This document shows positions 8,945 to 17,562 of a stretch of DNA of 46,645 nt, piece by piece. The DNA comes from Flavobacteriaceae bacterium. Its GTDB lineage: Bacteria; Bacteroidota; Bacteroidia; Flavobacteriales; Flavobacteriaceae. Location of the stretch: contig DUDG01000038.1 in the NCBI GenBank assembly GCA_012959395.1, forward strand, positions 15,544 to 62,188, given 5' to 3'. The notes beneath the pieces were generated by a model. The model was not told the DNA's origin and made no database searches. It was given only the letters and a program-made list of their open reading frames with translations. Position 1 is the first letter of the stretch; each line of letters starts with the position of its first letter. The position numbers and the translations under genes are program-made.

Positions 8945-11242
8945 ATGAAAAAATACACATCATTAATTTCTGTCATAATATTAGTTTTGACATTCTTCTG
9001 GAGCTATTCTGATTTAACACCTTCAAGATCTATTAATAAGGTTAATTCAAATACTGAATTTTCAATTGAAAACGCTCTAACTCATTTAAAAGTAATCTCT
9101 AAAGAACCTCATTATACTGGCTCTCCAAACCACATAATAGTTCAGAATTATATAGTGAATGAGTTAAAGAAAATGGGGCTTAATCCAAAAATTCAACAAC
9201 AGGTTGTTGTAAATGACAAATGGAGAACTTCTACTAATGTGGCAAATATAATAGCTTCGATAAAGGGAACTGAAATCGGAAAATCTCTTGTTTTATTATC
9301 ACATTACGATTCCAGACATCATTCTTCATTTGGAGCAAGTGATGCAGGTTCTGGAGTAGTTACAATTTTAGAAGGTGTCAGAGCATTTTTAGCAAAAAAT
9401 AAAAAACCTAAGAATGATATTCATATTGTTTTCACTGATGCCGAAGAAATAGGTTTACTTGGAGCTCAGGCATTTGTAAACCACAGTCCTTTAGCTAATA
9501 ACATTGGATTGGTAATTAATTATGAAGCTAGAGGGAGTGGAGGTCCAAGTTATATGTTGATGGAAACCAATGGGAAGAATAGTCAACTCTTAACTGAATT
9601 TATTAAAGCTAAGCCAAACTATCCTGCAGCAAATTCTTTAATGTATAGCATTTATAAAACGTTACCTAACGATACTGATTTGACAATTTTTAGAGAATAC
9701 GGTGATATAAATGGACTGAATTTTGCCTTTATTGGTGATCATTTTGATTATCATACAGAACAAGATTCTTTTGAAAGATTAGACATAGAGACTTTACTTC
9801 ATCAAGCAGACTATTTCACTACTACACTAAATTATTTTGCCTATTCAGACTTGTCAAATTTAAACAGTGAGATTGATCAAGTTTATACTAATTTTCCTTT
9901 TATTACTCTATTGCACTTTCCTTTTTCGTTGATTCTTCCACTGTTGATTTTTTCAATAATAATTTTTATTTTTTTACTTTTTATTGGAATTAAATCAAGT
10001 AGAATGTCACTTAAATCAATTGCTATAGGTTTTATTCCTTTTTTAATTTCCCTTGTTACATGTTTGATTGTTTCCTTTTTAACATGGAAATTACTAGTTC
10101 TTTTACACCCAAACTATAATGATATTTTACATGGCTTTACTTATAATGGCTATCAATATATAGTTGCTTTTTCATTTTTGACTCTATGGGTATTATTTAA
10201 AATCTACAATCCTTTTTTTGTAAAACATAAAGGTCTTGATCTTCTTGTAGCTCCTCTGTTTTTTTGGATAGTTATAAATGTTTTATTTTTTATGTATTTA
10301 AAAGGTGCAGCGTATTTTATTGTTCCTGTTTACTTTGCTTTAATTGCATTAAGTTTCTTGATTTTTTTAAGAGATAATATTAGTTTGAAAGTTGTTTTAA
10401 CTACTTTTCTTTCTATTCCATTAGTTTATATGTTTGGACCTCAACTAAGGATGTTCCCTGTTGGTTTAGGCTTAAGCAATTTATTTGTTACAGGGTTTTT
10501 TATTGTTTTAATATTTGGTCTTCTTGTCCCGGTTTTTACATCAATTAAATTAAATAAATTATATGTAAGGATTACAGGGCTTTGTTCACTTTTATTTTTT
10601 TTACTTGCCTCATTTAATAGTGATTATAATGAAAATAACAGAAAGCCAAATAGTATAGTTTTTATTAATGACGTTGATAAAAACGAGTCTTATTGGGCAA
10701 GTTATGATCATGTTTTAGATGATTTTACACTACAATTTTTTGAAGATTATATAGTTCAAGATAATTTAAATGATAAAGCTTCTAACAGTAAGTATAATAA
10801 TTCATATAAACATTATAATAAAACTGATAACAGAGTTATTAAACCTTCTAATATTGTTAAGGTTAGAGATTCTGTTAGTGAAGATTTAAGATACATTACG
10901 TTAATAATAAAACCTCAGCGTTCAATTAGCAAGATTAGCCTTTACTCTGATGAGCCACTCAGTTTTGAAAACATTGGCATTCAGAATGTTTTTATAAATA
11001 AGGTAGATGAATTGAAATCAATTAAAAATATATTTACTTACTATTACACACCTTATGATGATCACCTAAAAATTGATTTAGTAATTAATAAAGAAATAAA
11101 ACCATCTTTAAAAATCACTGAAACATCATTTGATTTATTATCAAATACTTTGTTTGAAATTAAACCTAGAGCAGAATATATGATGGCTATGCCATTTGTA
11201 GTAAACGATGCTATAATTACTAAACAAAAAATAAATTTATAG
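8945..11242 (+). CDS. M28 family metallopeptidase with C-terminal multi-pass membrane domain
   Basis: A 765-residue protein. Residues 1-20 are a signal anchor. Residues about 40-300 are an M28 zinc aminopeptidase domain with all metal-site residues visible: HYD (His120), SDAGSG (Asp133), DAEEIGLLG (Glu167/168), NYEARG (Glu194) and the final YHTEQD (His270). Residues about 320-600 hold about eight transmembrane helices, and residues about 620-765 form a soluble C-terminal region rich in beta strands. This layout resembles the eukaryotic ER aminopeptidase Fxna/ERMP1 and similar bacterial membrane peptidases. It should trim peptides at the periplasmic face. The first codons follow an A/T-rich leader. 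Confidence 0.88.
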   Translation: MKKYTSLISVIILVLTFFWSYSDLTPSRSINKVNSNTEFSIENALTHLKVISKEPHYTGSPNHIIVQNYIVNELKKMGLNPKIQQQVVVNDKWRTSTNVANIIASIKGTEIGKSLVLLSHYDSRHHSSFGASDAGSGVVTILEGVRAFLAKNKKPKNDIHIVFTDAEEIGLLGAQAFVNHSPLANNIGLVINYEARGSGGPSYMLMETNGKNSQLLTEFIKAKPNYPAANSLMYSIYKTLPNDTDLTIFREYGDINGLNFAFIGDHFDYHTEQDSFERLDIETLLHQADYFTTTLNYFAYSDLSNLNSEIDQVYTNFPFITLLHFPFSLILPLLIFSIIIFIFLLFIGIKSSRMSLKSIAIGFIPFLISLVTCLIVSFLTWKLLVLLHPNYNDILHGFTYNGYQYIVAFSFLTLWVLFKIYNPFFVKHKGLDLLVAPLFFWIVINVLFFMYLKGAAYFIVPVYFALIALSFLIFLRDNISLKVVLTTFLSIPLVYMFGPQLRMFPVGLGLSNLFVTGFFIVLIFGLLVPVFTSIKLNKLYVRITGLCSLLFFLLASFNSDYNENNRKPNSIVFINDVDKNESYWASYDHVLDDFTLQFFEDYIVQDNLNDKASNSKYNNSYKHYNKTDNRVIKPSNIVKVRDSVSEDLRYITLIIKPQRSISKISLYSDEPLSFENIGIQNVFINKVDELKSIKNIFTYYYTPYDDHLKIDLVINKEIKPSLKITETSFDLLSNTLFEIKPRAEYMMAMPFVVNDAIITKQKINL

Positions 11243-11250
11243 TTGTTCGT

Positions 11251-11275
11251 TTATAAAAAATTTAAATTTTTATAA
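11251..11275. repeat. AT-only inverted repeat between the peptidase and antiporter genes
   Basis: Nine-base arms TTATAAAAA and TTTTTATAA around a 7-base centre, just after the stop at 11242. It could be a weak terminator, but an all-A/T stem in DNA this AT-rich may be chance. Confidence 0.3.
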
Positions 11276-11300
11276 CTTAGTCTATATAAATACTGATTAT

Positions 11301-12569
11301 ATGAATGTACTTGAACTTACAGCTATTCTACTTTTATTAGCCTCTTTGTTTTCAATTATAAACTTAAGATTACTAAAATTACCTCAAACTATCGGTTTAA
11401 TGATTTTAGCAATTGGATTATCTATAGTTATTTTGATAATAGGTTTAATTTTTCCAAAATTTCTTGCATCAGTTACTGAACTAAATAATAGTTTTGATTT
11501 CAGTGTTTTACTAATTGACATTATGCTTCCTTTTCTTCTTTTTGCAGGAGCAATTAGTGTCGATGTTCATCAATTGTTAAAAGATAAACTCACAATATTA
11601 TTATTAGCTGGTTTTGGAGTTGTCTTTTCAACTTTTGCAGTAGGTAGTGGAGTATTTTGGTTAATTGAACAACCTTTTTTTGGACTTAATAACCTAGGCT
11701 TGACTTTAGTTGATTGTTTATTGTTTGGAGCTTTAATTGCGCCTACAGATCCTATAGCTGTCCTTGCTATTGTTAAAAAAATGAAGTTATCTCCAATTAC
11801 TGAAACTAGGATCGCAGGAGAATCTCTTTTTAATGATGGAATTGGTGTGGTTGTTTTTTTAACTCTTTTAAAAGTCAAGTTGACAGGAATTGAAAATGTT
11901 ACATTTAATAGCGTAAGTTTTCTGTTTGCAAATGAAGTAGTTGGTGGCGTTTTAATAGGATGTTTGATCGGTTATTTAGGACTTAAACTTGTTAAATATA
12001 TTGAAAACGAACATATTGAGTTAGAAGTATTAATTACTCTTTCTTTAGTTTTATTAGTTTCAGTAATCTCTAATAAGTTTCATTTTTCAGGTCCTCTTGG
12101 AGTTGTAATGATGGGATTGTTTTTAAATAGAAATATTGACACAGACAACGATCAGGTTGGAGTCCAAAAAGCAATGGGCGAATATGTGTATAAATTTTGG
12201 CATTTATTAGATGAAACTTTAAATGCTATTTTATTTATCTTAATTGGTTTAGCTATTATTCCAATTTTTCAAAACTTCACCTTAACCTACTTGCTTATTT
12301 CAGCTTTAACAATATTTTTAGTAGTCATATCTAGATCTATCGGAGTATTTGTTCCAATTAAATTTCTTTCTTTATTTAAAGATTTTGAGAAGGGAACAGG
12401 TCTAATAATAACTTGGGGAGGTCTAAGGGGAGGTTTGAGTATAGCTTTAGCTCTTAACCTTCCTGATCAATTAGGTGAAGGAAAAGAATTGCTTCTTTTT
12501 CTTAGTTATATGGTTGTGTTGTTTTCAATATTAGTTCAAGGCTTGACTTTAAAAAAATTAACTAAATAG
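11301..12569 (+). CDS. Na+/H+ antiporter, CPA1 (NhaP-type) family
   Basis: A 422-residue inner-membrane protein with about twelve transmembrane segments. The diagnostic motifs are GALIAPTDPIAV (Asp150) and ESLFNDGIGVV with the Asn-Asp pair at 178-179, the ion-binding site of electroneutral CPA1 exchangers. The C-terminal GGLRGGLSIALAL motif is also typical. It lacks the long cytosolic tail found in some NhaP proteins. The likely job is sodium extrusion and pH homeostasis, consistent with a marine host. It begins 58 bases after the M28 gene, in the same direction, and may be cotranscribed with it. Confidence 0.9.
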   Translation: MNVLELTAILLLLASLFSIINLRLLKLPQTIGLMILAIGLSIVILIIGLIFPKFLASVTELNNSFDFSVLLIDIMLPFLLFAGAISVDVHQLLKDKLTILLLAGFGVVFSTFAVGSGVFWLIEQPFFGLNNLGLTLVDCLLFGALIAPTDPIAVLAIVKKMKLSPITETRIAGESLFNDGIGVVVFLTLLKVKLTGIENVTFNSVSFLFANEVVGGVLIGCLIGYLGLKLVKYIENEHIELEVLITLSLVLLVSVISNKFHFSGPLGVVMMGLFLNRNIDTDNDQVGVQKAMGEYVYKFWHLLDETLNAILFILIGLAIIPIFQNFTLTYLLISALTIFLVVISRSIGVFVPIKFLSLFKDFEKGTGLIITWGGLRGGLSIALALNLPDQLGEGKELLLFLSYMVVLFSILVQGLTLKKLTK

Positions 12570-12654
12570 ACAATTTAGAATAATTTAATTTTCTGATTAT
12601 TGTTTTCTACACTTTTTTAATTTTTCGAAATATTTTTTTCATTATTTTTACATA

Positions 12655-13932
12655 GTGAATAAGCCATTAGCAGAGCGTTTACGACCTAAAACTTTGAAAG
12701 ACTACGTTAGTCAGACACACTTGGTTGGAAAAAATGGTGCTTTAACTCAGCATATTAAGAGAGGACTTATTCCGTCTATGATTTTTTGGGGCCCTCCAGG
12801 AACGGGAAAAACTACCCTTGCAAGTATTATTGCTCTTGAATCTGAAAGACCATTTTATACTCTTAGCGCCATTAATTCTGGAGTTAAAGATATTCGTGAT
12901 ATAATTAATAAAGCGAAACAAAATGGTGAATTGTTTAGTTCTAAATCCCCAATACTATTTATTGATGAAATTCATAGATTTAGTAAGTCACAGCAAGATT
13001 CCTTATTACAAGCTGTTGAAAAAGGTTGGATTACACTTATTGGAGCTACAACTGAAAACCCGAGTTTTGAAGTTATTTCTGCCCTATTATCAAGATGTCA
13101 GGTATATATCTTAAATTCTTTTGATAAAAATGATTTAGAAACACTTTTAAAGCGTGCTATTACTCAAGATGAATACATTTCAAAAAAAACTGTAATTCTA
13201 AAGGAAACAAGCTCCCTTTTAAGGTTATCAGGTGGTGATGCAAGAAAACTGTTGAATATCTTTGAACTTATTATAAATTCTCAAGATTCAGAAGAGATTA
13301 TTATTACAGATGAAGTCGTACTTCACATAATTCAAAATAATACCATGCATTATGATAAAGCAGGTGATCAGCATTATGATATTATTTCAGCCTTTATAAA
13401 ATCGATTCGTGGAAGTGATCCTAACGCTGCTGTTTATTGGTTAGCTCGTATGGTTGAAGGAGGTGAAGATGTGAAATTTATCGCAAGAAGGTTGCTTATT
13501 TTAGCTAGCGAAGATATTGGTAATGCTAATCCAACAGCTTTAGTTATTGCAAATAACACATTTCAAGCAGTTTCTGCTATAGGATATCCAGAATCTAGAA
13601 TAATATTAAGTCAATGTACCACCTATTTGGCTTGTTCGCCTAAAAGTAATTCGGTTTATAAAGCTATAAATAAAGCACAGAAAGTAATTAAAGAAACGGG
13701 AGATTTATCAGTTCCTTTAGAAATCAGGAATGCTCCAACAAAATTAATGAAAGAGTTAGGTTATGGTGATAACTATAAATATGCACATAGCTTTGAAAAT
13801 GATTTTGCAAATCAGGAATTTATGCCAGATTCCATTAAAGGCTCAGTGTTTTATGACCCTGGAAATAATTCTCGTGAAATCGCTTATCGTGAATTTTTAA
13901 AAAAACGATGGAAAGACAAATACGGTTATTAG
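12655..13932 (+). CDS. rarA: Replication-associated recombination protein A (RarA/MgsA AAA+ ATPase)
   Basis: A 425-residue AAA+ ATPase close to the family's usual length (E. coli RarA is 447). The opening PLAERLRPKTLKDYVSQ matches the family start. Walker A is GPPGTGKTT (residues 46-54), Walker B is LFIDEIHRF (about 101-109), sensor 1 is GATTENPSFE, and the clamp-loader-like C-terminal domain includes SIRGSDPNAAVYWLARM. RarA acts at stalled replication forks, displacing DNA ends with SSB and affecting recombination. The start codon is GTG, supported by the conserved N-terminus starting immediately after it. Confidence 0.95.
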   Translation: MNKPLAERLRPKTLKDYVSQTHLVGKNGALTQHIKRGLIPSMIFWGPPGTGKTTLASIIALESERPFYTLSAINSGVKDIRDIINKAKQNGELFSSKSPILFIDEIHRFSKSQQDSLLQAVEKGWITLIGATTENPSFEVISALLSRCQVYILNSFDKNDLETLLKRAITQDEYISKKTVILKETSSLLRLSGGDARKLLNIFELIINSQDSEEIIITDEVVLHIIQNNTMHYDKAGDQHYDIISAFIKSIRGSDPNAAVYWLARMVEGGEDVKFIARRLLILASEDIGNANPTALVIANNTFQAVSAIGYPESRIILSQCTTYLACSPKSNSVYKAINKAQKVIKETGDLSVPLEIRNAPTKLMKELGYGDNYKYAHSFENDFANQEFMPDSIKGSVFYDPGNNSREIAYREFLKKRWKDKYGY

Positions 13933-14026
13933 TCACGAAATATTAAGATATTTTATAACAATTATAATATAATAATTAAAAAAAATATATAAAATAATAA
14001 GTAAATTGAATGTTTTAACTTGTTAT

Positions 14027-15466
14027 ATGAAAAAAATAAATCTTCTTTTGTTTTTTAGCATAATATTTATATTAATGTCATGTTCTAATGATATTGATAA
14101 AAAAAATCCTATTTCATTTTCTAAAAAAGACTATTCTGAGGCATTTCAATTAATTGATTATTGGTTAAATTCTCAAAAAGATTATGAAAATTTACCAGGT
14201 ATAACTGCTGTGATTGGTGATTCAAATGGACCTGTATGGTCTGGAGCTTTTGGAATGGCTAATGAAAAAGATATTATGAATATAGAAAATACTTTTAGTA
14301 TTTGTTCAATCTCTAAATTATTTACTTCAATCGCAATAATGAAGCTGGTTGAAGATAATAAAATTAACCTTGAAGATCCAATAAATAAACTACTGCCATG
14401 GTTTGATATAAATCAACAATTCAATGATTCTCCACCATTAACAATTAAATCAATATTAACTCATTCTTCTGGTTTGCCAAGAGAATCTAATCATTCTTAT
14501 TGGTCTTGGCCTGACTTTCCATTCCCATCAAAACAAGAAGTGCTTGATGAACTTAAAAATCAGGAAATGTTATATCCAAGTTCAAAGTATTATCAGTACA
14601 GTAATTTAGGACTTTCTCTACTTGGTTATGTTATTGAGGAGGTGTCTGGTGAATCTTTCGACGATTATATAACTAAAAACATTCTCAATCCGTTATTAAT
14701 GACCAATACAAAAACTTATATGTCTAAAGAAGAATATGGCAAAGTACTTTCAGTTGGATATTCATCAATAAATAGAGATAGAAATAGAGAAAAAGTAAAT
14801 TTCTTTAATGCAAGTGGAATAGCTGCAGCTGCTGGATTCACATCAAATGTCAATGATCTTGCAAAATTTGCTGCATGGCAAATACAATTATTAAATTCTT
14901 TAGAGAAGAATATTATTTCAGCTGAAACATTAAAAGAAATGCATAAAATTAAATGGGATGATGAGTTAACTTCAGTGACTAGAGGATTGGGTTTTGGAGT
15001 ATATGATATTAATGGAGAAAAGTGGGTAGGTCATGGAGGTTCATGCCCTGGCTACAGATCACAATTGTATTTAAGTCCAAAAAAAGGAATTTCGTATTCA
15101 GTTATGATTAATTCAAGTGGAACAGATCCTGGAAAGTATATAATTGGAATGCATGAAATATTAAAAAAAGTAACAAAGACAAAAGGAAGTGACTCAAATA
15201 AATTTAAAGATATAGAAGGAATTTATATTGCTCAGCCATGGAATAGTGAAACCTATATTCAATCTTGGGGGGATCATATAGCATTATTGTTTATACCTTC
15301 AGATTCACCTGAATTAAATTTATATAAAAAGATAGAGAAAGATGTTTTTAAAAGAATATTGAAAAATGATGAACTAGGGGAGAAGCTAGAGGTTTTAAGA
15401 GATGAAAAAGATAATGTAATTGGAATTAGAACACATCAGAATATATATTTAAAAAATAAAATTTAA
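14027..15466 (+). CDS. Serine hydrolase lipoprotein, class C beta-lactamase fold
   Basis: A 479-residue protein counted from the ATG at 14027. An in-frame TTG at 14006 would put seven extra residues before the signal peptide, so the ATG is preferred. The lipobox is ILMSC (Cys19). The beta-lactamase/penicillin-binding fold shows SISK (Ser94, Lys97) and YSN (in YYQYSNLGLS) as the nucleophile and base motifs, plus VGHGGSCPG as the third (HGG-type, KTG equivalent). Such proteins act as esterases or D-amino-acid/peptidoglycan peptidases; resistance should not be assumed. A C-terminal domain (about 380-479) resembles the small beta domain often found after this fold. Confidence 0.85.
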   Translation: MKKINLLLFFSIIFILMSCSNDIDKKNPISFSKKDYSEAFQLIDYWLNSQKDYENLPGITAVIGDSNGPVWSGAFGMANEKDIMNIENTFSICSISKLFTSIAIMKLVEDNKINLEDPINKLLPWFDINQQFNDSPPLTIKSILTHSSGLPRESNHSYWSWPDFPFPSKQEVLDELKNQEMLYPSSKYYQYSNLGLSLLGYVIEEVSGESFDDYITKNILNPLLMTNTKTYMSKEEYGKVLSVGYSSINRDRNREKVNFFNASGIAAAAGFTSNVNDLAKFAAWQIQLLNSLEKNIISAETLKEMHKIKWDDELTSVTRGLGFGVYDINGEKWVGHGGSCPGYRSQLYLSPKKGISYSVMINSSGTDPGKYIIGMHEILKKVTKTKGSDSNKFKDIEGIYIAQPWNSETYIQSWGDHIALLFIPSDSPELNLYKKIEKDVFKRILKNDELGEKLEVLRDEKDNVIGIRTHQNIYLKNKI

Positions 15467-15480
15467 ATAAATTTAACAAG

Positions 15481-15837
15481 GTGTCTGCTATAAAATTAAC
15501 TTCTCTTTTCATTATGTCAGCATTTTATTTGTTTGCAGGAATTAGTCATTTTCGTAAACCAAAGTTCTTTCTTAAGATTACTCCAAAGTGGGTTCCATTT
15601 CCAAAACAGATTAATCTTATTATAGGTTTAATTGAAATATCCCTTAGTGTATTGCTTCTTTTTAATTATACTAGACATTATGCAGCATTAGGTGTTATAG
15701 TTTTACTTATTACTGTTTTTCCTGCTAACGTGTATCACTTTCAATTATGTCTAAAAAGTAAAAAAAATATATTTCTATCCTTTCTAAGGCTTCCTCTACA
15801 ACTAGTATTGATTTATTGGGCATTTCAATATGTTTAA
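15481..15837 (+). CDS. DoxX-like small membrane protein
   Basis: A 118-residue protein with four hydrophobic segments (about 5-20, 43-62, 66-84, 96-115). The early motif AFYLFAGISHFRKPKFF and the spacing of helices match DoxX/MauE-like membrane proteins of Bacteroidota. The annotated start is GTG at 15481, 14 bases after the upstream stop. An ATG at residue 12 (15514) would leave a shorter first helix. Function unknown; possibly linked to respiratory or quinone metabolism in relatives. It follows the serine hydrolase and probably shares its transcript. Confidence 0.75.
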   Translation: MSAIKLTSLFIMSAFYLFAGISHFRKPKFFLKITPKWVPFPKQINLIIGLIEISLSVLLLFNYTRHYAALGVIVLLITVFPANVYHFQLCLKSKKNIFLSFLRLPLQLVLIYWAFQYV

Positions 15838-15845
15838 TATTAATT

Positions 15846-15888
15846 AAGTAGGGTGGTGGTTAGGTATAAAAAACTACTTATGTTTTTT
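15846..15888. terminator. Weak hairpin between convergent DoxX-like and beta-helix genes
   Basis: Arms AAGTAG (15846-15851) and CTACTT (15874-15879) followed by a run of seven T. The 22-base loop is long, so this is only a candidate terminator for the plus-strand genes. Confidence 0.3.
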
Positions 15889-15898
15889 TATTTCAGAA

Positions 15899-17557
15899 TT
15901 AATTAATCTCAATTGCTCCTAAATCTGGAAGACCAGTAATTTTATTTCCTAGTATATCAAATTCTAATTCTAATCCTTTAAAAAGACCTATAGTGTCATT
16001 TGAAATATTATGAATTTTAATTCCTTTGTTTTTTATTAGATTAATATTTTTTGGAATATAATCTTTAATATTTTGACCTCCTTTATTTGAAAATTTAGAA
16101 TTACCAAAAAAACTATTTTTTGGCTGAATTAAAACATTTTTTGGCCAGTAAGAATCATTCAAAAATAAATTGTTTTCAAAAAACACATTTTGAACTTTCC
16201 CTTTTCCTAATTTATCAGGACGATATTGATCTCCCAGAACGAATTCACTCTTCCCCTCAATGTGAAAAATATTATTAACTACTAAAACTCCATCTGTAGC
16301 TTTATCTACTGCAATTTTGGATAATAAAGATTCATTTGTATATATAGTGTTATTATATATATAACTATTAAAAGGACCATTTCTTTCATTATTTTTTCCA
16401 GTAAAACCACTTAGCCAAAAAGTTTTACCTTCTTGAAATGCATTTTGTTTCCCCTTAATCCTATGACCATCATTAACACTAATATTATATCTATAAGAGC
16501 AATTATAATTATTTCCTAAAATTTCAATAAATCCACCTGCATTTTCTACACTTAAATTATATTGAACAATTACATTATCACAATTAAAATCTATATGACA
16601 ACCTGCAGAATCTGCAGGACCATTAGCATACATAAATGAATTTTTTTCTATTAGAACATTAGAGGCCCCCCAAGTCCATAACCCACTTCCTCTTCCCCAT
16701 TTTCTACCATCATCAGGGCTTCCTGAATATTTGACATTATTATTATGAGCATGCAAGTTTTCAACTAGGCTAAATTGCAAGCTTGGCCCACCTGTCCTTC
16801 TAAGTTTATTATTTGCAACTTCGATGTTTTTAAATCTATTTTTACTTCCATTAGAAGTCATTTTAATACCAGTATGTCCAACATTTTCAACATAACAATT
16901 AGTTACTGAAATACCATCTATGAATCCTGCCTTACTAGAATTATAAAATCTAATTCCAAAACCATAAGCTTGTGTACCCATTGAAGTTCTCACTTCATTA
17001 GAATCTCTGATAAAACCCTTGTCCTCATAAAAAAGATCTTTAACGGTAACATTATTAATTGAAATATTTTTAAAAGTCTTATTTGAACTTACGTTAACCA
17101 AAACACCAGCTCTCATAATAGCCTTATCGACTGATCTTTTAGTTTTTAGATTTGGATACTGTTCAATAACTCCACCTCCATTGGCAGTAATTAATATATT
17201 AGAAATCGAAATATTAGAAGAATTTTCAAGATATATACCTGCAATGTGTCCTTTAGAATCAATTATTGGATTTGAATTATTTTCATCTTTTATATTATAA
17301 TTTGAAATATATATTTTATCTAAACTGATAATCTTTATATTTCCTTTAAAATAAGATCCATTTGATAAAAATATACTATCACCTGAATTTAGGAATATTG
17401 TTTTTAATTTTTTTAAAGTTTTAAATGGTGATTCAATTGAAGTTCCATGATTAGAATCACTTCCGATATCTGAATCAAAATAATAAGAACCAGATTTAGA
17501 CCTTTCCTTACAGGAAATAAAAAGAATTATTAAAAAAAGAAATCGAATAGTTTTCAT
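15899..17557 (-). CDS. Right-handed parallel beta-helix lipoprotein (second of a tandem pair)
   Basis: A 552-residue protein with a lipobox (LFISC, Cys16). It then has the DSNHGTSIESPFKTLKKL-type opening (about residues 33-50) common to secreted beta-helix enzymes, and many Asn-rich coils (NNKLRR, NNIF, NNTIY) as expected for parallel beta-helix rungs. A central block with RGSGLWTWG, HIDFNCDNVIVQYN, GGFIEILGNN and YRYNISVNDG is shared almost word for word with the neighbour at 17563, so the two are paralogs. Beta-helix folds include polysaccharide lyases and glycoside hydrolases, but no catalytic motif of a known family was recognised. It starts 5 bases after its upstream neighbour's stop. 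Confidence 0.8.
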   Translation of the reverse strand: MKTIRFLFLIILFISCKERSKSGSYYFDSDIGSDSNHGTSIESPFKTLKKLKTIFLNSGDSIFLSNGSYFKGNIKIISLDKIYISNYNIKDENNSNPIIDSKGHIAGIYLENSSNISISNILITANGGGVIEQYPNLKTKRSVDKAIMRAGVLVNVSSNKTFKNISINNVTVKDLFYEDKGFIRDSNEVRTSMGTQAYGFGIRFYNSSKAGFIDGISVTNCYVENVGHTGIKMTSNGSKNRFKNIEVANNKLRRTGGPSLQFSLVENLHAHNNNVKYSGSPDDGRKWGRGSGLWTWGASNVLIEKNSFMYANGPADSAGCHIDFNCDNVIVQYNLSVENAGGFIEILGNNYNCSYRYNISVNDGHRIKGKQNAFQEGKTFWLSGFTGKNNERNGPFNSYIYNNTIYTNESLLSKIAVDKATDGVLVVNNIFHIEGKSEFVLGDQYRPDKLGKGKVQNVFFENNLFLNDSYWPKNVLIQPKNSFFGNSKFSNKGGQNIKDYIPKNINLIKNKGIKIHNISNDTIGLFKGLELEFDILGNKITGLPDLGAIEIN

Positions 17558-17562
17558 TGATT

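Noticed and set aside
14006-14026. TTG start for the serine hydrolase lipoprotein
   Set aside because: The ATG at 14027 begins a normal lipoprotein signal; the preceding seven codons look like leader.
14027-15466. A clinically relevant beta-lactamase
   Set aside because: SxxK and YxN are shared with esterases and peptidases, and nothing in the sequence indicates antibiotic hydrolysis.
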